From Alviniconcha marisindica (taxonomy: Eukaryota; Mollusca; Gastropoda; Provannidae): a DNA stretch of 64,000 nt. The notes below the pieces were generated by a model, which made no database searches, was not told where the DNA came from, and worked only from the letters and a program-made list of their open reading frames with translations. Both the position numbers and the translations under genes were made by a program. The stretch spans positions 262,501 through 326,500 of the forward strand of contig JABMCL010002295.1 of NCBI GenBank assembly GCA_018857735.1, read 5' to 3'. Positions 12,101 through 27,131 of this stretch are shown piece by piece (within the stretch, counting starts at the first letter, position 1; each line of letters starts with the position of its first letter).

Positions 12101-15100
12101 GGCTCATTTACTGGGGAAAAAAAGAAAAATGATTTTCTTAACCAAAGTCAATCCCCATAACACTGTGAAGACGAAAATGCAACCAATGAGACAGGAAGTA
12201 TGAGAGGTCAGTATGTTAAATAATGATCAAAACTAATTTCCCTCAGAATTAATGAAGCTCAAAGACAGAACTCATCAAACATAATACAGAGATGTTTGAT
12301 TTTCAAACAAAAGAACAAACAGAACCCCAACAAACATGACCCAAACCACACATCACAAAAACTGCTAAAAACAAGCAACCAACCCAACCCCAGATGAACC
12401 GATCAACCAGAAACAAAACAAAACAAAACACAGATTACAAAAGTTGAAGCAAAAGAGAGCAACACTTACACTTCATTTTACAGAACAATCTATCAATAAG
12501 CTGTGCATGTTCCTATACTGTATAAAAAAAAATCAAAAAAATCAAGGAATACATTTACAAGCACAGTTGAATCAAAGTTTTAATTCAATATCAAATATTC
12601 TTCTCGAGTGTAAAGGTATGGGGTTGGTATTTTCTCACAAAGGTATGTAAAATCTTTACCCCCCCCCCCCCTTCAAAGTGAGGAAACACAAACAAGCACT
12701 GAAACGCTTTTTACGCAATCAATGCAAGAGAGGGAGATTACCATGCAAGGTGGAAATTACTGACTAGTATTGTAGCAGTGTAGAGACTGAGATGGAGGGA
12801 AACAGATAAAGTGAAAAAGATACAGAGGGGGGCAAGGGAGAAAGAGAGAGGGGAGGGACAGGCGGAAGAAGAAGAAAAGAGAGAGAGAGAGGGAGAGAGA
12901 GGGGGAGTGGATAGGGGGCGTGGCTAATAATGCAAACGGCCAAAGTTACATGTACATCTGTAACCATCATCCTTTGATGACACAAAGCAAAACATGCCTT
13001 CTCTTGTCAAAACAGACAAGCGGTGTGAAAAAGAAAACACCATGCTGTTTCTACACCAAAGGAAGATTGAAGATGTGGGAACGAAGGTCAGAGCAACTTC
13101 CGCCAAGCCTACATGAGTCATAAATGCTCATGCAAACAATCATTGTGGTGTACAAAGGGTGTGAACAGGATTTTGCACAAAGAAGAAGATAATGCCTTCA
13201 GGTGTATTTTTTTTAACAGTGCGTTCCCATTAGTGCTAGACTAACAGAACTACAAAAATATCACTGTGCTGTAGAACAACAAAACAAAAACCACAATGCA
13301 ACCGAGTGTGATGTGTACATATACACACAAGACAACGAAGAAGAAAAAAGAAACAAAGAAACAAAAACCCATAATACAAAAAGGAAGTAATAAATGACCA
13401 CGAAAAAGAAAAGAAAAAAGAAGAAAAAGAACAGTAATAATTGCCCCCCTTGCTCTCTCCCCCACCCCGCCAAAAAAAACACCAAAACCGAACAACAACC
13501 AAAACAAATCCCAAGCAACCCCAAATCTGTCTGCATTCAGGTCAGAAATGAGTCTTGGTGGCACTGGGTTCTGTACATTTTCAGGGTGTTTACTGTTTGT
13601 TATGACCTTGACACTCATGAGGCAGACCTGGATGGGTCTGAAGACTGCTTCTGTGTTGTTGAGGAGACGAGTGGTTCACTTTTCACGCACAAGTCGGACA
13701 CTTGAGGTCCTGTGGAAGCAGTTTCAGGATGATGGGGGTTGCACAACTGTTCATTCACTCTGTACTTGTAGGGACAGTAAACAGACTGGTTACCATCCTC
13801 CTTGTCATCAAACTGTTTGCACTGGCCATTTGTCAGCATGAGAATATGGCACACTGTTCACTGTGAGATGGTGCCTCTAATTCCCTCTCACTCCCTCTGT
13901 ACTTGCAGAAACACTAAACAGACTGGTTACTGTCCTCTGTCATCAAACTGTTTGTACTGGCCAGTTTTCAGTGTGAGAACACAGCACATTGTTCACTGTG
14001 AGACAGAGCCTCTAATTCCCTCTCACTCCCTCTGTACTTGCAGAGACAGCAAACAGACTGGAGTAAAGAAGGAAAGAAACAACACATGCACATTATGATT
14101 ACAGTTGGTACGCAGTGGGAAATGGAAACGGGTGGCAGGTGAAGTCTTTAGCCCAGCTACAGTTCCATGGACTAGGACCAACAGTGAAAGCCAGCCGTGG
14201 TGAAGTGGCAGGTGAAGTCTTTAGCCCAACTACAGTTCCATGGACTGGGACCAATGCCGAAAGCCAGCCGGAGTCAGCCCTATTCCACAACCGAGCCAAG
14301 TGCAGCTCACATCCATCCTGGGGCATCCAAGTGTCAACGGAATATCCATCACTCAGCCCAGACATTTTCACTGGTGTAAATGGCCCTTTTAATACCAACA
14401 GTGAGGCTCAGTAACACACACCCCCCCCACACACACATACCACACAATTAAAACCAACCAACCATACCAAGAATATGAAAGACCAGGCTTCTGGCAGCTG
14501 CCGCAATAAAACAACTCTGCAACAAACCGCTCACACTACCACCAGCCACAGCCCTACCATCACCTAGTCCAGCTGCCAAATGTGCTGAAGGGAAGGAGCA
14601 AACAAGAAAGAGAATCAACTGCTGAATGTGCTCCAATAAAAGTATCATGTGCAAGATGCCATGGCACATGCTCTGAGTCATGCACAAGAGTGGAAACCCA
14701 GAAAGCGAGAAGACAATGGAAAAAAACTTCCATACCAGGTTTTACTTGTTACTTTTAGGACTGAGGATTTACCCTTGATATTCCCATTGAAAGTGTTACT
14801 GTCATGATGAAAGTGTTATGAGCAAGCAATGGCACATGCACACACACACACACATGCATGTGTACAGAAGCCCAGGGAAGAGCAAAGCAATGAAAACTTC
14901 TCCGCTGGTATCCGAAGACCAAGGATTATTCGGTCACCTCCACTGAGGGTGTTTATTTTCAAGATGATTTTTAAAGAAACTGCAAAGTGATGATGGAACA
15001 TGCTCAGATGCATACACAGGAGCAAAGAACCCAGAACATTGAGCAGGGAAGCCAGCATGAACGGCAAGAAAGAAAAAAAGAAAGAAAAATCAAATGTAAA

Positions 15101-16166
15101 CACAAAAAAAGATACAACAGGAACGGGATACAAACCTTCAGCAGACCACGCCATTCTTCCCACATAGCCTTCAAAGAAACGCAGCCGGGACAAGAAGGAA
15201 ATTACAGTTAATGCAAAAAAATAAACACATCTCAACACACTTCACAACAACCTCAACTGGCTGTGGAACGGAACTGCAAAAAAACTCTCCAAGCTTTTAT
15301 TTTCTGGTTTCTTTGATAAACATAAAGTGAAGTCATCCTGACATAACCATCATGGCTGACTGGGTATTAAAACTGAATTATTTGTCTATTTATGAGTGCA
15401 GCACATCTTGGAAACATGCACCTTAATCTTTTTCCTTTTCCTTTTCCTGCAAATGTTTTTTTTATTATTTTTTATTATCATACTTCAAGATTGCTCTGAC
15501 TCACATAAAAAATCTTTTCCCGTAAAATTACTCTCTTTTTACCAGTTTTGGCCAAATTACGCACAGAATTTGCATTTTGTTACAGCTATTAGCTGTTTAC
15601 CTGCATATCTAGCTTTCAATTTTATACATGCAGATTGACCGAGATTTTTTTCTTTCTTTCTTTCTTTGTGCAGTGACTGTCTTAACAGTGTAAGCATGCT
15701 AGAACAAGTGGGCAGTTTGAAAAATGTTAAAGCCAACTCCTGATTTGTGTACAACCTGCCCAGATTGCCGCACGTGGGAGTGTGATCAGGAATATGAACC
15801 CCTCAGCTGAAAAGAGTTAATATTCAATGTGCGCCACTGACATAATACATCAGTCCATGTATGAAAAGATGAAATGTGTACAGACCAAAGATGAAGGGGG
15901 AAAAAAGTAGAAGAAGAAGAAGAAGAAAGGGAACAGCAGCTAGCCAACTCTGACAAATTTGCCAGGGAAAGTGAAAAAGGAATATTGTATAAACCAAATA
16001 CTTCACTCACCCACCACAGCAAAACAACACTGAACGCGCACCATGTTACACTCAGCAGGAATAGGCTTGGACAGCAAATGGGAGAAAAAGAACATTTGCA
16101 AGCCCATATATATATGGATGTGCAACTGATGAACCAGCCCAAAGCATCAACAAACAAACAAAAAAC

Positions 16167-16246
<80 letters not shown>

Positions 16247-19200
16247 AAATCAACCAAAGGCTGGAAAACTGAAGGAAAGAAATATTTTTAAAAAGTACGC
16301 AACAGACCCCTCAGCAGCCAAGAAGGATGGAAGAGCATGGGACTTTCCCGGAGAAGACATTTTCCTTAAAAAGTCTTCAAAAGTTAAAAACAGTTCCTGG
16401 CTATACTGGCAATATTTACAGGATGAATGGCAGATATTTTACTGGTCCTCAGCTCAAGTTTCAAAAAGCAAGTGTCTAATGTTCAGTTCTGGCTTGACAT
16501 GGGCCAAGCTTTGCATTCTGTCTTTTAGTCCAGTGGGAAAGCTGGACTGAACGTCTAGTCCCTTGAATGAGACTGAAAAGCGTGTTGGATCCATGTGTTT
16601 TTGACTGGGCTCATCGGAGGTTTCAGTCCCCAGACATCTGGAAACCTATCTGACACCTGGAAACCTATTTGACATTATTCACACTTTTTAGATTTTTTGT
16701 TTGTTGCTTTTTCAGGGAGGGGAGTAGTTGTTGCTTGGGGTGGGGGTGAGGGGTGTGGTGGGAAGTAGTTTTTCAAGCACAGTCTGCACACCACTGACGT
16801 TGGTTGTATCTCTTATCTATTAACATTGACCTTCAACCCCAGTTTTTGCATGTATCATTTTGCAACTGGCATGAATGTGTGAGTGAAAGTACTTGGAACC
16901 ATCACACATTCCTTGTGCAATAACTTTGACACTGGGCAACACAGTTTTACTGTATGCCATTGTAAACTGTAGGAGCACAGGAAAGTTCTCTGGCCACCGT
17001 GGCCAAATCAACGCCTATTCCTTGTTGCATAAGAACAGGTAAAACCTCTAACACTGAAGTACAGCCGGCAGGGTGACTGTTATCGTAGTCTCACCCTGGT
17101 GAAGTGACCCAAATTCCAGCAGAGGATTAATGAATGGCTTAAAAAAAAAGTACACACGCACACACACCGCAGGACAAGTAGCCCCTCTGTCCTTGAAGGG
17201 GGCGATCAAGCATAAAAAATGTTATAATTTGCAGCTAGTAGTTAGTAATTGGATTTTAATGTCCTGTTAACCGCGCAGGGTCACCTCAGGACAATTATGA
17301 TTAGGAACTATAAAAGTAACAAAACAACAACAAAAAAACCAACACTTTCAGCATTTCTTTTTAACCAGCATCCAGAAATGCTAGCAAGAACCACTGTTAT
17401 TGATTGACAACTGACTTGCACATGGATGACTCAAAAGCAAGACTGTAAACAATGAGAACACAAACATGAACAAGAAGACCGTTCTGCTGTTGAGGTATAG
17501 TCAAGCCTGTCCCCGCAAGAGGAGTGTTTGATCATGGAAGCAGGGAGTATTCAGGGAGTACTGGCTATCCCCCTGTCCAACACGCAAATATGTGTGCGTG
17601 TGTGTGTGTTGTTAGTGTTATTGTGAAGCACCCTATGCTCCCACCGAGTGGAGTAGATGGGTGCTCTAGAAATCCTCTTTATTATTATTATTGTGCCAGG
17701 AATCTCCAGAAACCCTGCAAGTGTTTCTGGATGAAAGAAGTGACTAAAATAAAGAGGAGAAAAGAAAGCTGTGGAACCCAATAAACCCAATTAAAAAAAA
17801 GTTAACAAAAAAAAAATAAGCAACTACAAAAAAACAAAAAACAAATATTCCCTTCACTCCAAAATAAGTGGAAAAAAATCAACAACCAAACCAAACTAAA
17901 ACAACAACAAAAAATCCCACCAACTAAGCCGCTGAGTACCACCGAACCAAAATAAATCCCATTTTACTCAATAATTCACCCAGCGGCAGCCCAAAGCAAA
18001 ATATGAGTGACACGGACCATGACAAAGAAACCAACAAGAGATACTATGCAAATGGCTGACCTCTTTCAGCTTGTGGATTTCACTTTGTAGATCCTGGTAG
18101 CGCCCAGGAAGCTCCGATATACTGCCACTGGGGGACCGTGCACCTGTCTCTACCTCAATCTTGTACTTCCGCAGGTCTTCCAGCTCCTTCCCTAACTCGT
18201 CCAGCAGCTGAAACAGGACAGCATCTGAGAGGTCATCATTAGTTGATGTGTCCAGTGACTGAAAACAGCCAGCATGTATCAAGAACAGCACAACTAGTGG
18301 ATGGATGCCGTTAGGTCTTTTTCTCAGTAGCTGAACCTGTGCGACTGTGGTTGATGTGCCTGGTAACTGAGAACAGCCAGCATGTCTCCAGGACAGCACA
18401 ACTAGTAGGAGGTTACCTTTAGGTCTTTTTCTCAACAGCTGAAAACCTGTGCAACAACTGAGAGGTCGTCATCAGTTCATGTGCCCAGAACAGTGCTACA
18501 ACTGAGACAGTTAAAGGTCTCCATTGGGTCTTTGCTCAGCAGCTGAAAAGAGCACAACTGTGAGGTCATCATTAGTCCACGTGTCTAAAAGTAAAACAGC
18601 ACAAGGTCATCGTCATTAAAACTTTTACCCACCAGCTGAAAACAAAACGACAACTGAGAGTTTAACTTTGGCTCATGTGCCAAGTGGCACCACAGCAGAT
18701 CTTCAAGCTGCTTTCACATGGCACAACCTTATCATTACCAGGAAAGAATCCAAGCATTTGTGTCATACCAAACAGGTGTTAATAAGGCAAATCACTGATA
18801 CCTCCACAACATTGACTGGGCTACAGAACAGAAACACTAAATGCTTGCACTTGTACTGCACAGGTGAGTGTTATATTTGTTTGGGTGATTGAGGATGTAC
18901 TTCTGGTGGAGTTTATGTACCTTCTTTTTTTTTACTAGCATGCCAGGTGAGAGTTACCGTAGGTGACTCACTTCTTTATTATTGTGTTTGTGTGACCTTT
19001 GAGGTGGGTGTAATATTTGTTTGACTGATTGAGGCTGTACTTCTGGTGGAGTCTATGTACCTTGTATTTATTTACATGCCAGGTGAGAGTTACCATAGCC
19101 AACTCAGGTCTTTGCTGCTGTGTTTGTGTGATGTTTGAGCGCTAATTAACTCTCTTGCTTGTTGATTCTGGTTTGGCGGATTGATCCTGAAGCTGGAAAG

Positions 19201-22200
19201 TCTGGTTGCTTTGCCCAAGACAGGCTAGCAGTGCCCCCATGGAGGTCATGCTGATCGTTGCCACCTGGGTGGAGGACAAGGTTTACTACAGGGGGGTGAG
19301 TGGGTACCTGGCCCATGGGGCATGGAGGTAACGTTGATCATTGCCAGCTGGGTGGGGGACAGGGTTTGCTACAGGGAGGTGAGTGACAGGCTAGCAGTGC
19401 CCCCATGGAGGTCATGCTGATTGTTGCCAGCTGGGTGGCAGACAAGGTTTACGACAGGGAGGTGAGTGGGTACCTGGCCCATGGGGCATGGAGGTAACGT
19501 TGATCATTGCCAGCTGGGTGGGGGACAGGGTTTGCTACAGGGAGGTGAGTGACAGGCTAGCAGTGCCCCCATGGAGGTCATGCTGATCGTTGCCAGCTGG
19601 GTGGAGGACAAGGTTTATGACAGAGAGGTGAGTGACAGGCTAGGGGTGCTTCCATGGAGGTCATGCTGATCGTTGCCAGCTGGGTGGCGGACAAGGTTTA
19701 CGACAGGGAGGTGAGTGGGTACCTGGCCCATGGGGCATGGAGGTAATGTTGATTGTTGCCAGCTGGGTAAAGGTTTATGACAGGGAGGTGAGTGACAGGC
19801 TAGGAGCGCCCCCATGGAGGTCATGCTGATTGTTGCCAGCTGGATGGAGGACAAGGTTTAAGACAGGGAGGTGAGTGCGTACCTGGCCCAGGGAGTATGG
19901 ACGTAAGGTTGTTGCCCACAAGAAGGTGAGTGGGTACCTGGCCTGTGGAGCATGGAGGTAATGCTGATCGTTGCCAGCTGGGTGGAGGACAATGTTCACG
20001 ACAGGGGGGTGAGTGTGTACCTGGCCCAGGGAGCATGGAGGTAATGTTGATCATTGCCAGTTGGGTGGAGGACAAGGTTTACTACAGGGGGGTGAGTGTG
20101 TACCTGGCCCAGGGAGCATGGAGGTAATGTTGATCATTGCCAGTTGGCTGGAGGACAAGGTTTATTACAGGGGGGTGAGTGTGTACCTGTCCCAGGGAAC
20201 ATGGAGGTAATGCTGATCATTGCGAGCTGGGTGGAGGACAAGGTTTATGACATAGAGGTGAGTGCGTACCTGGCCCAGGGAGCGTCGCTCTCGCTGGTGA
20301 AGCTCCTCCTGCTTGTGGTACTCTCCTTTCAACCGCTCGTGGTCATCGTACAGCATGTTGTAGTTCTCCTGCTTCTCCAGCATCCGCTCCTGCAGGTCAA
20401 TCTTCTCCTGAACACACACACACACACAAATACACACACACACACACACACACAGACATCATTTGTGAATTAGCAAGATTAAGACACATCACATGAACTA
20501 TTATTAGTACTAAAGTATTATCTTTTCCCAAGTAATGAGTGCAGTCAAAGGCTGGTATCAGAGGGTGAAGAACACCCAGCATTGCATAACAAAACACCTT
20601 TGTCTCATACTTGGCTGGCAAACCACCATGACAAAATGATGTGGGGTTTTGTGAGTACTGTGGCTGGTGGGGGGGGGGGGGGGACAATTAAGGAGAGTAA
20701 AAAGAATTCTTGTGACATTTGCTCAAAATGTATATTGAGAGGATGTGATTGCTAATTATCCACACAGATTCTCATGGTCACACAAACAAAAATCAGATGC
20801 ACAAAAACAGTAATGTCACAGTGAACATGGGGTGAACATTTGATCAACAAACAATTCCCATAATTCTCCTAACATGGAGCAAGTCTTTTCTCAAAGTTGA
20901 CAGACTGCCCCTAGCACTGTGAATCTGTAATGCCAAATTAGAGTGGTTGCACTATTTTCACACTGCGCTGGGACACGCAGACCAAACAGACAGTCTTGAA
21001 CTCACATCATAATCTTGCACACTTTAAGAATGATGGACCTCCCCCCAATGGTCTATGTTCTGACCATTACTGTCAAGGATGTTCAGGAGTCAGTTCAGTC
21101 CAGGATGGCATTAACACACTCAGGAAAGCCCAAAATTAATATGCTCCATCCTGTTTCTCAGAGGTTTCCTCTGCGTTGCCTTTGAAACAGTTCCAATGTA
21201 GTCTGATGTTTAAGATACAGAGCTGTTTGTATGTATGCCCGTGAGAGCATTTGGACTAGAATTGTATGATCATCTTGTCATCTCATCACCAAAGTGTTCA
21301 CATTAACCTTGCTTTGTTTATTTTGTTTTTCATTGTGGTTGTGTTTCATCTCATCACAAGTGTTCACTTTAACCTTGCTTTGTTATTTTGTTTTTCATTG
21401 TGGTTGTGTTTCATCTCATCACCAAAGTGTTCACTTTAACCTTGCTTTGTTACTTTGTTTTTCATTGTGGATGCGTTTCATCTCATCACCGAAGTGTTCA
21501 CTTTAACCTTGATTTGTTTGTTATTTTATTTTCTACTGTAGTTATGCAGCTTCCATGTTTGGCTCAAGCCATCTATCACCTCTCTGTAAATAAAATGTAC
21601 ACGTATGCTCTCCTTCTCTCTCCTCTGTGTCACAAATTTTGCTAACATTCAGCCTGAATGTCACAAATAATACAAAATGTTAATACAACACACAGTCTCA
21701 GTTCATTGAGAAAGGTTTCAAGAAAACGAAAACTCTTAACACAATATGGTGTTACTGTTGTTCTTATTAACTCTAAAGTGAATATTTTCTTAAGTGTGAA
21801 ACTGTACCAAAGAAAAAGTAAACTTGTATATATATATATATTTACAAATACACAAAAGTAAACTTGTATATATATTTACAAATACACATTCTATTTCAGG
21901 TACCACACATAGATGCCTTTTGACTTGCCTGCTCTTACTTTGCTTACAACCTGACCACTCATAAGAATGTCCTCTGCCAGGCACAGAGCACTTAATTTAT
22001 ATATATTATATATATAAAAATTATGTAAGAAAATTTGATGTATTCAACAATGGTTTTGAACCCATCACTCTCAAACTTACCGTTCTCAATTTGTTAATCT
22101 CAAGGCGCATCTTGGAGGCCTCTTCTTTCAGCGTCTCATATTCACCCTCTATCCTATGTAGCCTGGGAAGACGATGAACAATATCAGTCAATCAATGAAC

Positions 22201-24062
22201 AATATCAGTCAATCAATGAACAATATCAGTCAATCAAACGTCATTTGTATGGCACAAATCCACACATTGTGTAGCGCCTCAGATAATATACTACTACTCT
22301 AACACTAAGTACTAACACAGACATAGAATGATAAAACTTACAAACAGTATTCCAGACACTCCAGGCATTCAACAAACCAAAACCGCAACTGGAAAAGTGC
22401 AATGCTTTTATCTATCACCACTGTTGTTTTGTGGCTTTGAAAAAGGGGCTTACCCCGAAAACACTAGTACAACATACACACACATGCATGAACACACACA
22501 TGCAGCAGCTGCAGAAAGATGAGTTTTGGAAAATGACTGGATTGCAATTCAGTAAAATGGACAGTGAAAAGGTAGAATGTCAGTTTGGATTTGAAGGTGT
22601 CTAAGGTTTTTGCCTTTCTGATTTCCTAAGGGAGCGAGTTCCATGACTCAGGGGCAATGGAAGCAAATCAGCTGCACATTCACAAACTTACAAATGAAAC
22701 AGTGGGGACCACTCAGGCTACCTTCTTCAAGGCGAAAGTCTGCCCAAAATAAAGTCATTTAAACATCCCCACAGGCACCCCACGCTTTTGGGTTTCTTTT
22801 CTTTTTCAAACTGTTTCAAGTTTCAGAGTGATTTTCATTAAGGATAGGTCATAATATGTAACATCTGATGCTCTGAGGTAATTTGTTTCACTGAACAATA
22901 AAACACAGCATAATACATTAATTATATGTTTTTGTTATACACATGCCATCAGCCCTTCAACTACATGCCATTTGATAAATCAAACATATGTGCCTTTTTT
23001 CATAAACCTGCACCGACAAAGTCACCTTACTCTTCTCCTCAACAGATATAATTCTATTTGTTGTTGTTTTTACCCCATAAATGTTATTTTCTTTACAGTC
23101 CTTTGCAAGTCTGATACCAGTAAAGCAAGACAAATCAGAGTCATAATCCTCTGAACTCTATGAGAGACAAATCAGTAAAACTCAGATTTCTGTTGCAAGT
23201 TTAAATCACGTATATCAGTAAATCCCCAAACAACTGTTCTTGGTAAGCACTCACAAACCAACTATAAGTGAATGAACTGCATGCCTGGTCATTATGAACG
23301 ATTACACAAAAGACAGTTATTAACATCCACTTCACGGAAATTACAACTGACCTCTGTGTGACGTAGTCCAACTCTTCAGCTTTTTCTCTGTCACGCCGTG
23401 ACTGCAAAAAAATGAAAGCGAACAGGGCTGTTACAACAGCTCACTCCACTCTCTAAATCAATAAGTGCAACAGATCATTCCAGTCTGTCAATCAACAGGC
23501 ACAGGAAAGACACCCAAGCCAATCAGCAGCTTGAAGTTTTGCTTTTGCGCTTGTTTCTATTCTCATCCACTTCATTTTCAACTTTGTTGTTGCAATAACA
23601 GTCAGTGGTTTAAGGACTTCTGCTGAGGTGAGTCCACAACTGAAGGCTTTTGTTTGCATTTTCATACATGGATACAAGGATATTTATTCGCCAGTGACAC
23701 CAAAACGTACACAGGAATTTGTTTTGGTGACGTTCCACTCATACAGTGCATTAACAAACAGACAAAACATGTTTAAAGTGCAGAAAGGGGAGAAGAAGGG
23801 AAAAAAGGAAGAAAAAAGATCACACACCATATGTTCTTGATGTTTTCGCCTCTCTTCTGCGATACGTTCATCTGCTCGCAGCTCCATGTCTCGAAGTTGC
23901 TCTTCTAAGTAAAGAACTCTGCAGGACAATCCAAACAAATAAATACCATTGTAGGCTTACTTGATCTAAACCTCAACCATACAGTTGCTTTCAGTGTGTA
24001 TGTGTGTGTGTGTGTGTGTGCGTGTGTAAACTTGATCTAATCCTTAACCACACAGTTGCTTT

Positions 24063-24098
<36 letters not shown>

Positions 24099-27097
24099 AT
24101 GTGCATGCGTGCATGTGTTTATGTGTGCTTACATGCAGATGTGTGCTTGTGAGTGCATTGAAAGAATACAGCAGAATAATACAACAACAAAAAGTCACTG
24201 TAGGCTTACCTGATCTAAACCTCAATCATACAGTTGCTTCCAGCGTGAGTGTGTGTGTGTGTGTGCGTGCGTGCATGTGTAAACTTGATCTAAACCTCAA
24301 CTGTACAGTTGCTTTCAATGTGTGTGTGTGTGTGTAAACTTAATCTAAGCCTCAACCATACAGCTGCTTTCAGTGGAGGTGTGTGTGCATGCATTAATGT
24401 GTGTGCTGTGTGTGTGTATGTGCATGCATGCATGTGTTTACATGTGCTTACATGCAGATGTGTGCTTGTGAGTGCACATGCACTATTCACACACAACCTT
24501 CAGTCAAGCAACTGATGAATAACTACAATGCTCTTCCCTGCATTGACCCAATGTCCTGACACAACTTGCACAGTAACTATAATAATTTATGGTGTCATAA
24601 AGAGCCCAGAACACTTACAAAGACATAATGATATGCTTTTTTCACAAACACACATATAATTTAAAGCTTGCATCTAAACTTGTTTTACATTATAATGCAG
24701 TCTTCTAAAGGCTAACCATCTGACCTGTCAAATGTTAAATATGCATGAGCTAGTGATTGCTTCAGTAGAATGGAGCTGCACAAGTTCAACAGCTGTGACT
24801 CCTGACAATCTGACGCATATGACAATAATAAACATGACGGCAAAAGTGATGGGCTTGACAGCGACAGCAACCAGCACCTACTTGTTAACGAGGGCGCTGT
24901 TCTCGTCTTTCAGCCTGGCCTGTTTGGTGGTGGTCTCCACCTGGCTGTCCGTCAGCCGCAGCAACTGGCTCTCCAGGTATTTTACCTGTTGACATACACA
25001 GCAGCACACATGTGGGTATACTCGACATGATTATTATACCAACACTGCTCAGTATAATTATTATCACACCATCACTGCTCAACATGATTATTATCAGATC
25101 ATCATTGCTCAGCAATAATTATCACATTATCACTGACATTTCTTTCCCTTCAATAACACTTATAATTACTGCAGGTACACTGTTAACTTGTATGCCAACT
25201 GCATGCAGTGGTGACACAGGCATACTTATCACTCTAAAAATTCTGCTTTCTTAGCTTAAAAGATATATATATAATACATGTATGTACAAACAGATCAACG
25301 GCAAACTAGTATTTTTCACATCAAACCAGCTTCCTAAATTTGAGGTAAACAGAGCCAACATTTAGCTACTCTTATAAAGCTTGCTTCTTCAATGCTAAGT
25401 TTACTTTAGAATAAGACACTGAGCAACTCAGTTAACTATACTTCAAACACTGAGTATCTAAAAAAAAAACAATCTACTTCTTTAGCTTGAAGGACATATG
25501 TGCACAAACAGACCAGTGGCAAAGCAGTATTCTTCACATAAAAAAAACAGCTTCCTAAATTAAAAATAAGTGGTGCTGCTAACATTTAGTTACTCACATG
25601 TTCAATGCTAAGTTTACTTTAGAGTTAGACACTGAGCTACTCAATAAACAATAGTGCTAATAAATTAATACTGTAGCATTAAGCACCGAGATCTATCTGC
25701 AGCAGATGTCGTTTCCCACTGCCATAGCAATATACACTCAAACCTCCATGGGCACAACAATCAAAGTGTTCTTCAAGTGCTCTTACTCTGCCATTGAGGT
25801 CCTGAAAGTTGCCGTCGATGTCGTCAAATATTTCGTCCGACCCGTAGCTGCTGCGGCGAGTGCTGTTGGGGGTGATGTCCCGTGAACTCCGCTGCAGCTG
25901 GCTGCAATAAAGTCACTGTAGGTGAACACGTGTCCGCCTCAAACATAAAACCACCACCCGTGGTTCACTTAGTAACTGCATTTTAACGTACTGTCAACTG
26001 GGTAGGGTCACCTCAGGACATCAACTGGGTAGGGTCACCTCAGGACACCTCAGGACATCAACTGGGTAGGGTCACCTCAGGACAACCAAACTCTGTCAGT
26101 AATACACAGATTAACATTTCAAAACTCTTCTCATATGTAAGCCCTTTCTCAAGTCAGATCCGCAACAACAACAAGCAAAAACCAAATCACATGCAAATGC
26201 AAAACCAAACCTACAAGCACAAACACCAAACACAACTGTTCAAAGAGTCAGTCCCTCCAATACTGCCCTTGTTAAAATAGCATACAAGGCTAGGACATGC
26301 TGATATCATCAACCATTCTGTCTGATTTACTGACAGTGATACCAGATTAAAGAAAGATATGAAGAAAGAAAAAAAACGGAATGGACCGATTTTTATTTTT
26401 TAAATTTAATTGTAAATGCATAATGGAAAATAGTTTTTGGTTATTTAAATTGTTTATAATGTGATCAAGTACCAAGCCTCCAAAAGCTCTACCCAGACTG
26501 AAGCAAAAACTGTATCTAGGTACTCCAACAAGATCTTTCATTATCCGTATTGATAAGTTTTAATTTAAAACCTATCTGGCAGGTTACGTAACTGTTCAGA
26601 TGAGCACCTTAGACTTCAGCTCTAACTCAAAATGGAAAAGAAAAGTTACCTTGCCAAGGCAGCGGTAGTGAGTCTTCTGCTATGGCTGAAAAAGACAAGG
26701 AACTGATTTTGAATGTTTTTAAACTAAAAAGCAAATGAATAATATTACATTATTAGTTTGTAGATATTATATAAAGTCTACTGGTTGTTGACATCAGTAT
26801 TTTTATAACATTCTAATATGCTTAGCATAATAATAACACTGAGGATTCAAATGCTACCCATCTTGGCAGAGCCAAAGACATTTATTTACAAAGACTCCCC
26901 CCTCCCCCACCCCAAAAAATCACACTGATGGACATTATTAGATTTTTTAAATTTATATATATATATATATCATACGCACACAGATGTTGAAATACTTATA
27001 AAGCTGCCTAAGAAACAGACTAAAACTAAGTCAAACATTTCACATATTATAACAGTCAAAAAGCAAAACAAAACCCCATCAGTTACACCTAGTGCAA

Positions 27098-27131
<34 letters not shown>

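Noticed and set aside
14099..14414. 99-codon frames on both strands
   Set aside because: They cover a 70-bp tandem duplication in FIP intron 13; no splice sites or conserved motif support them.
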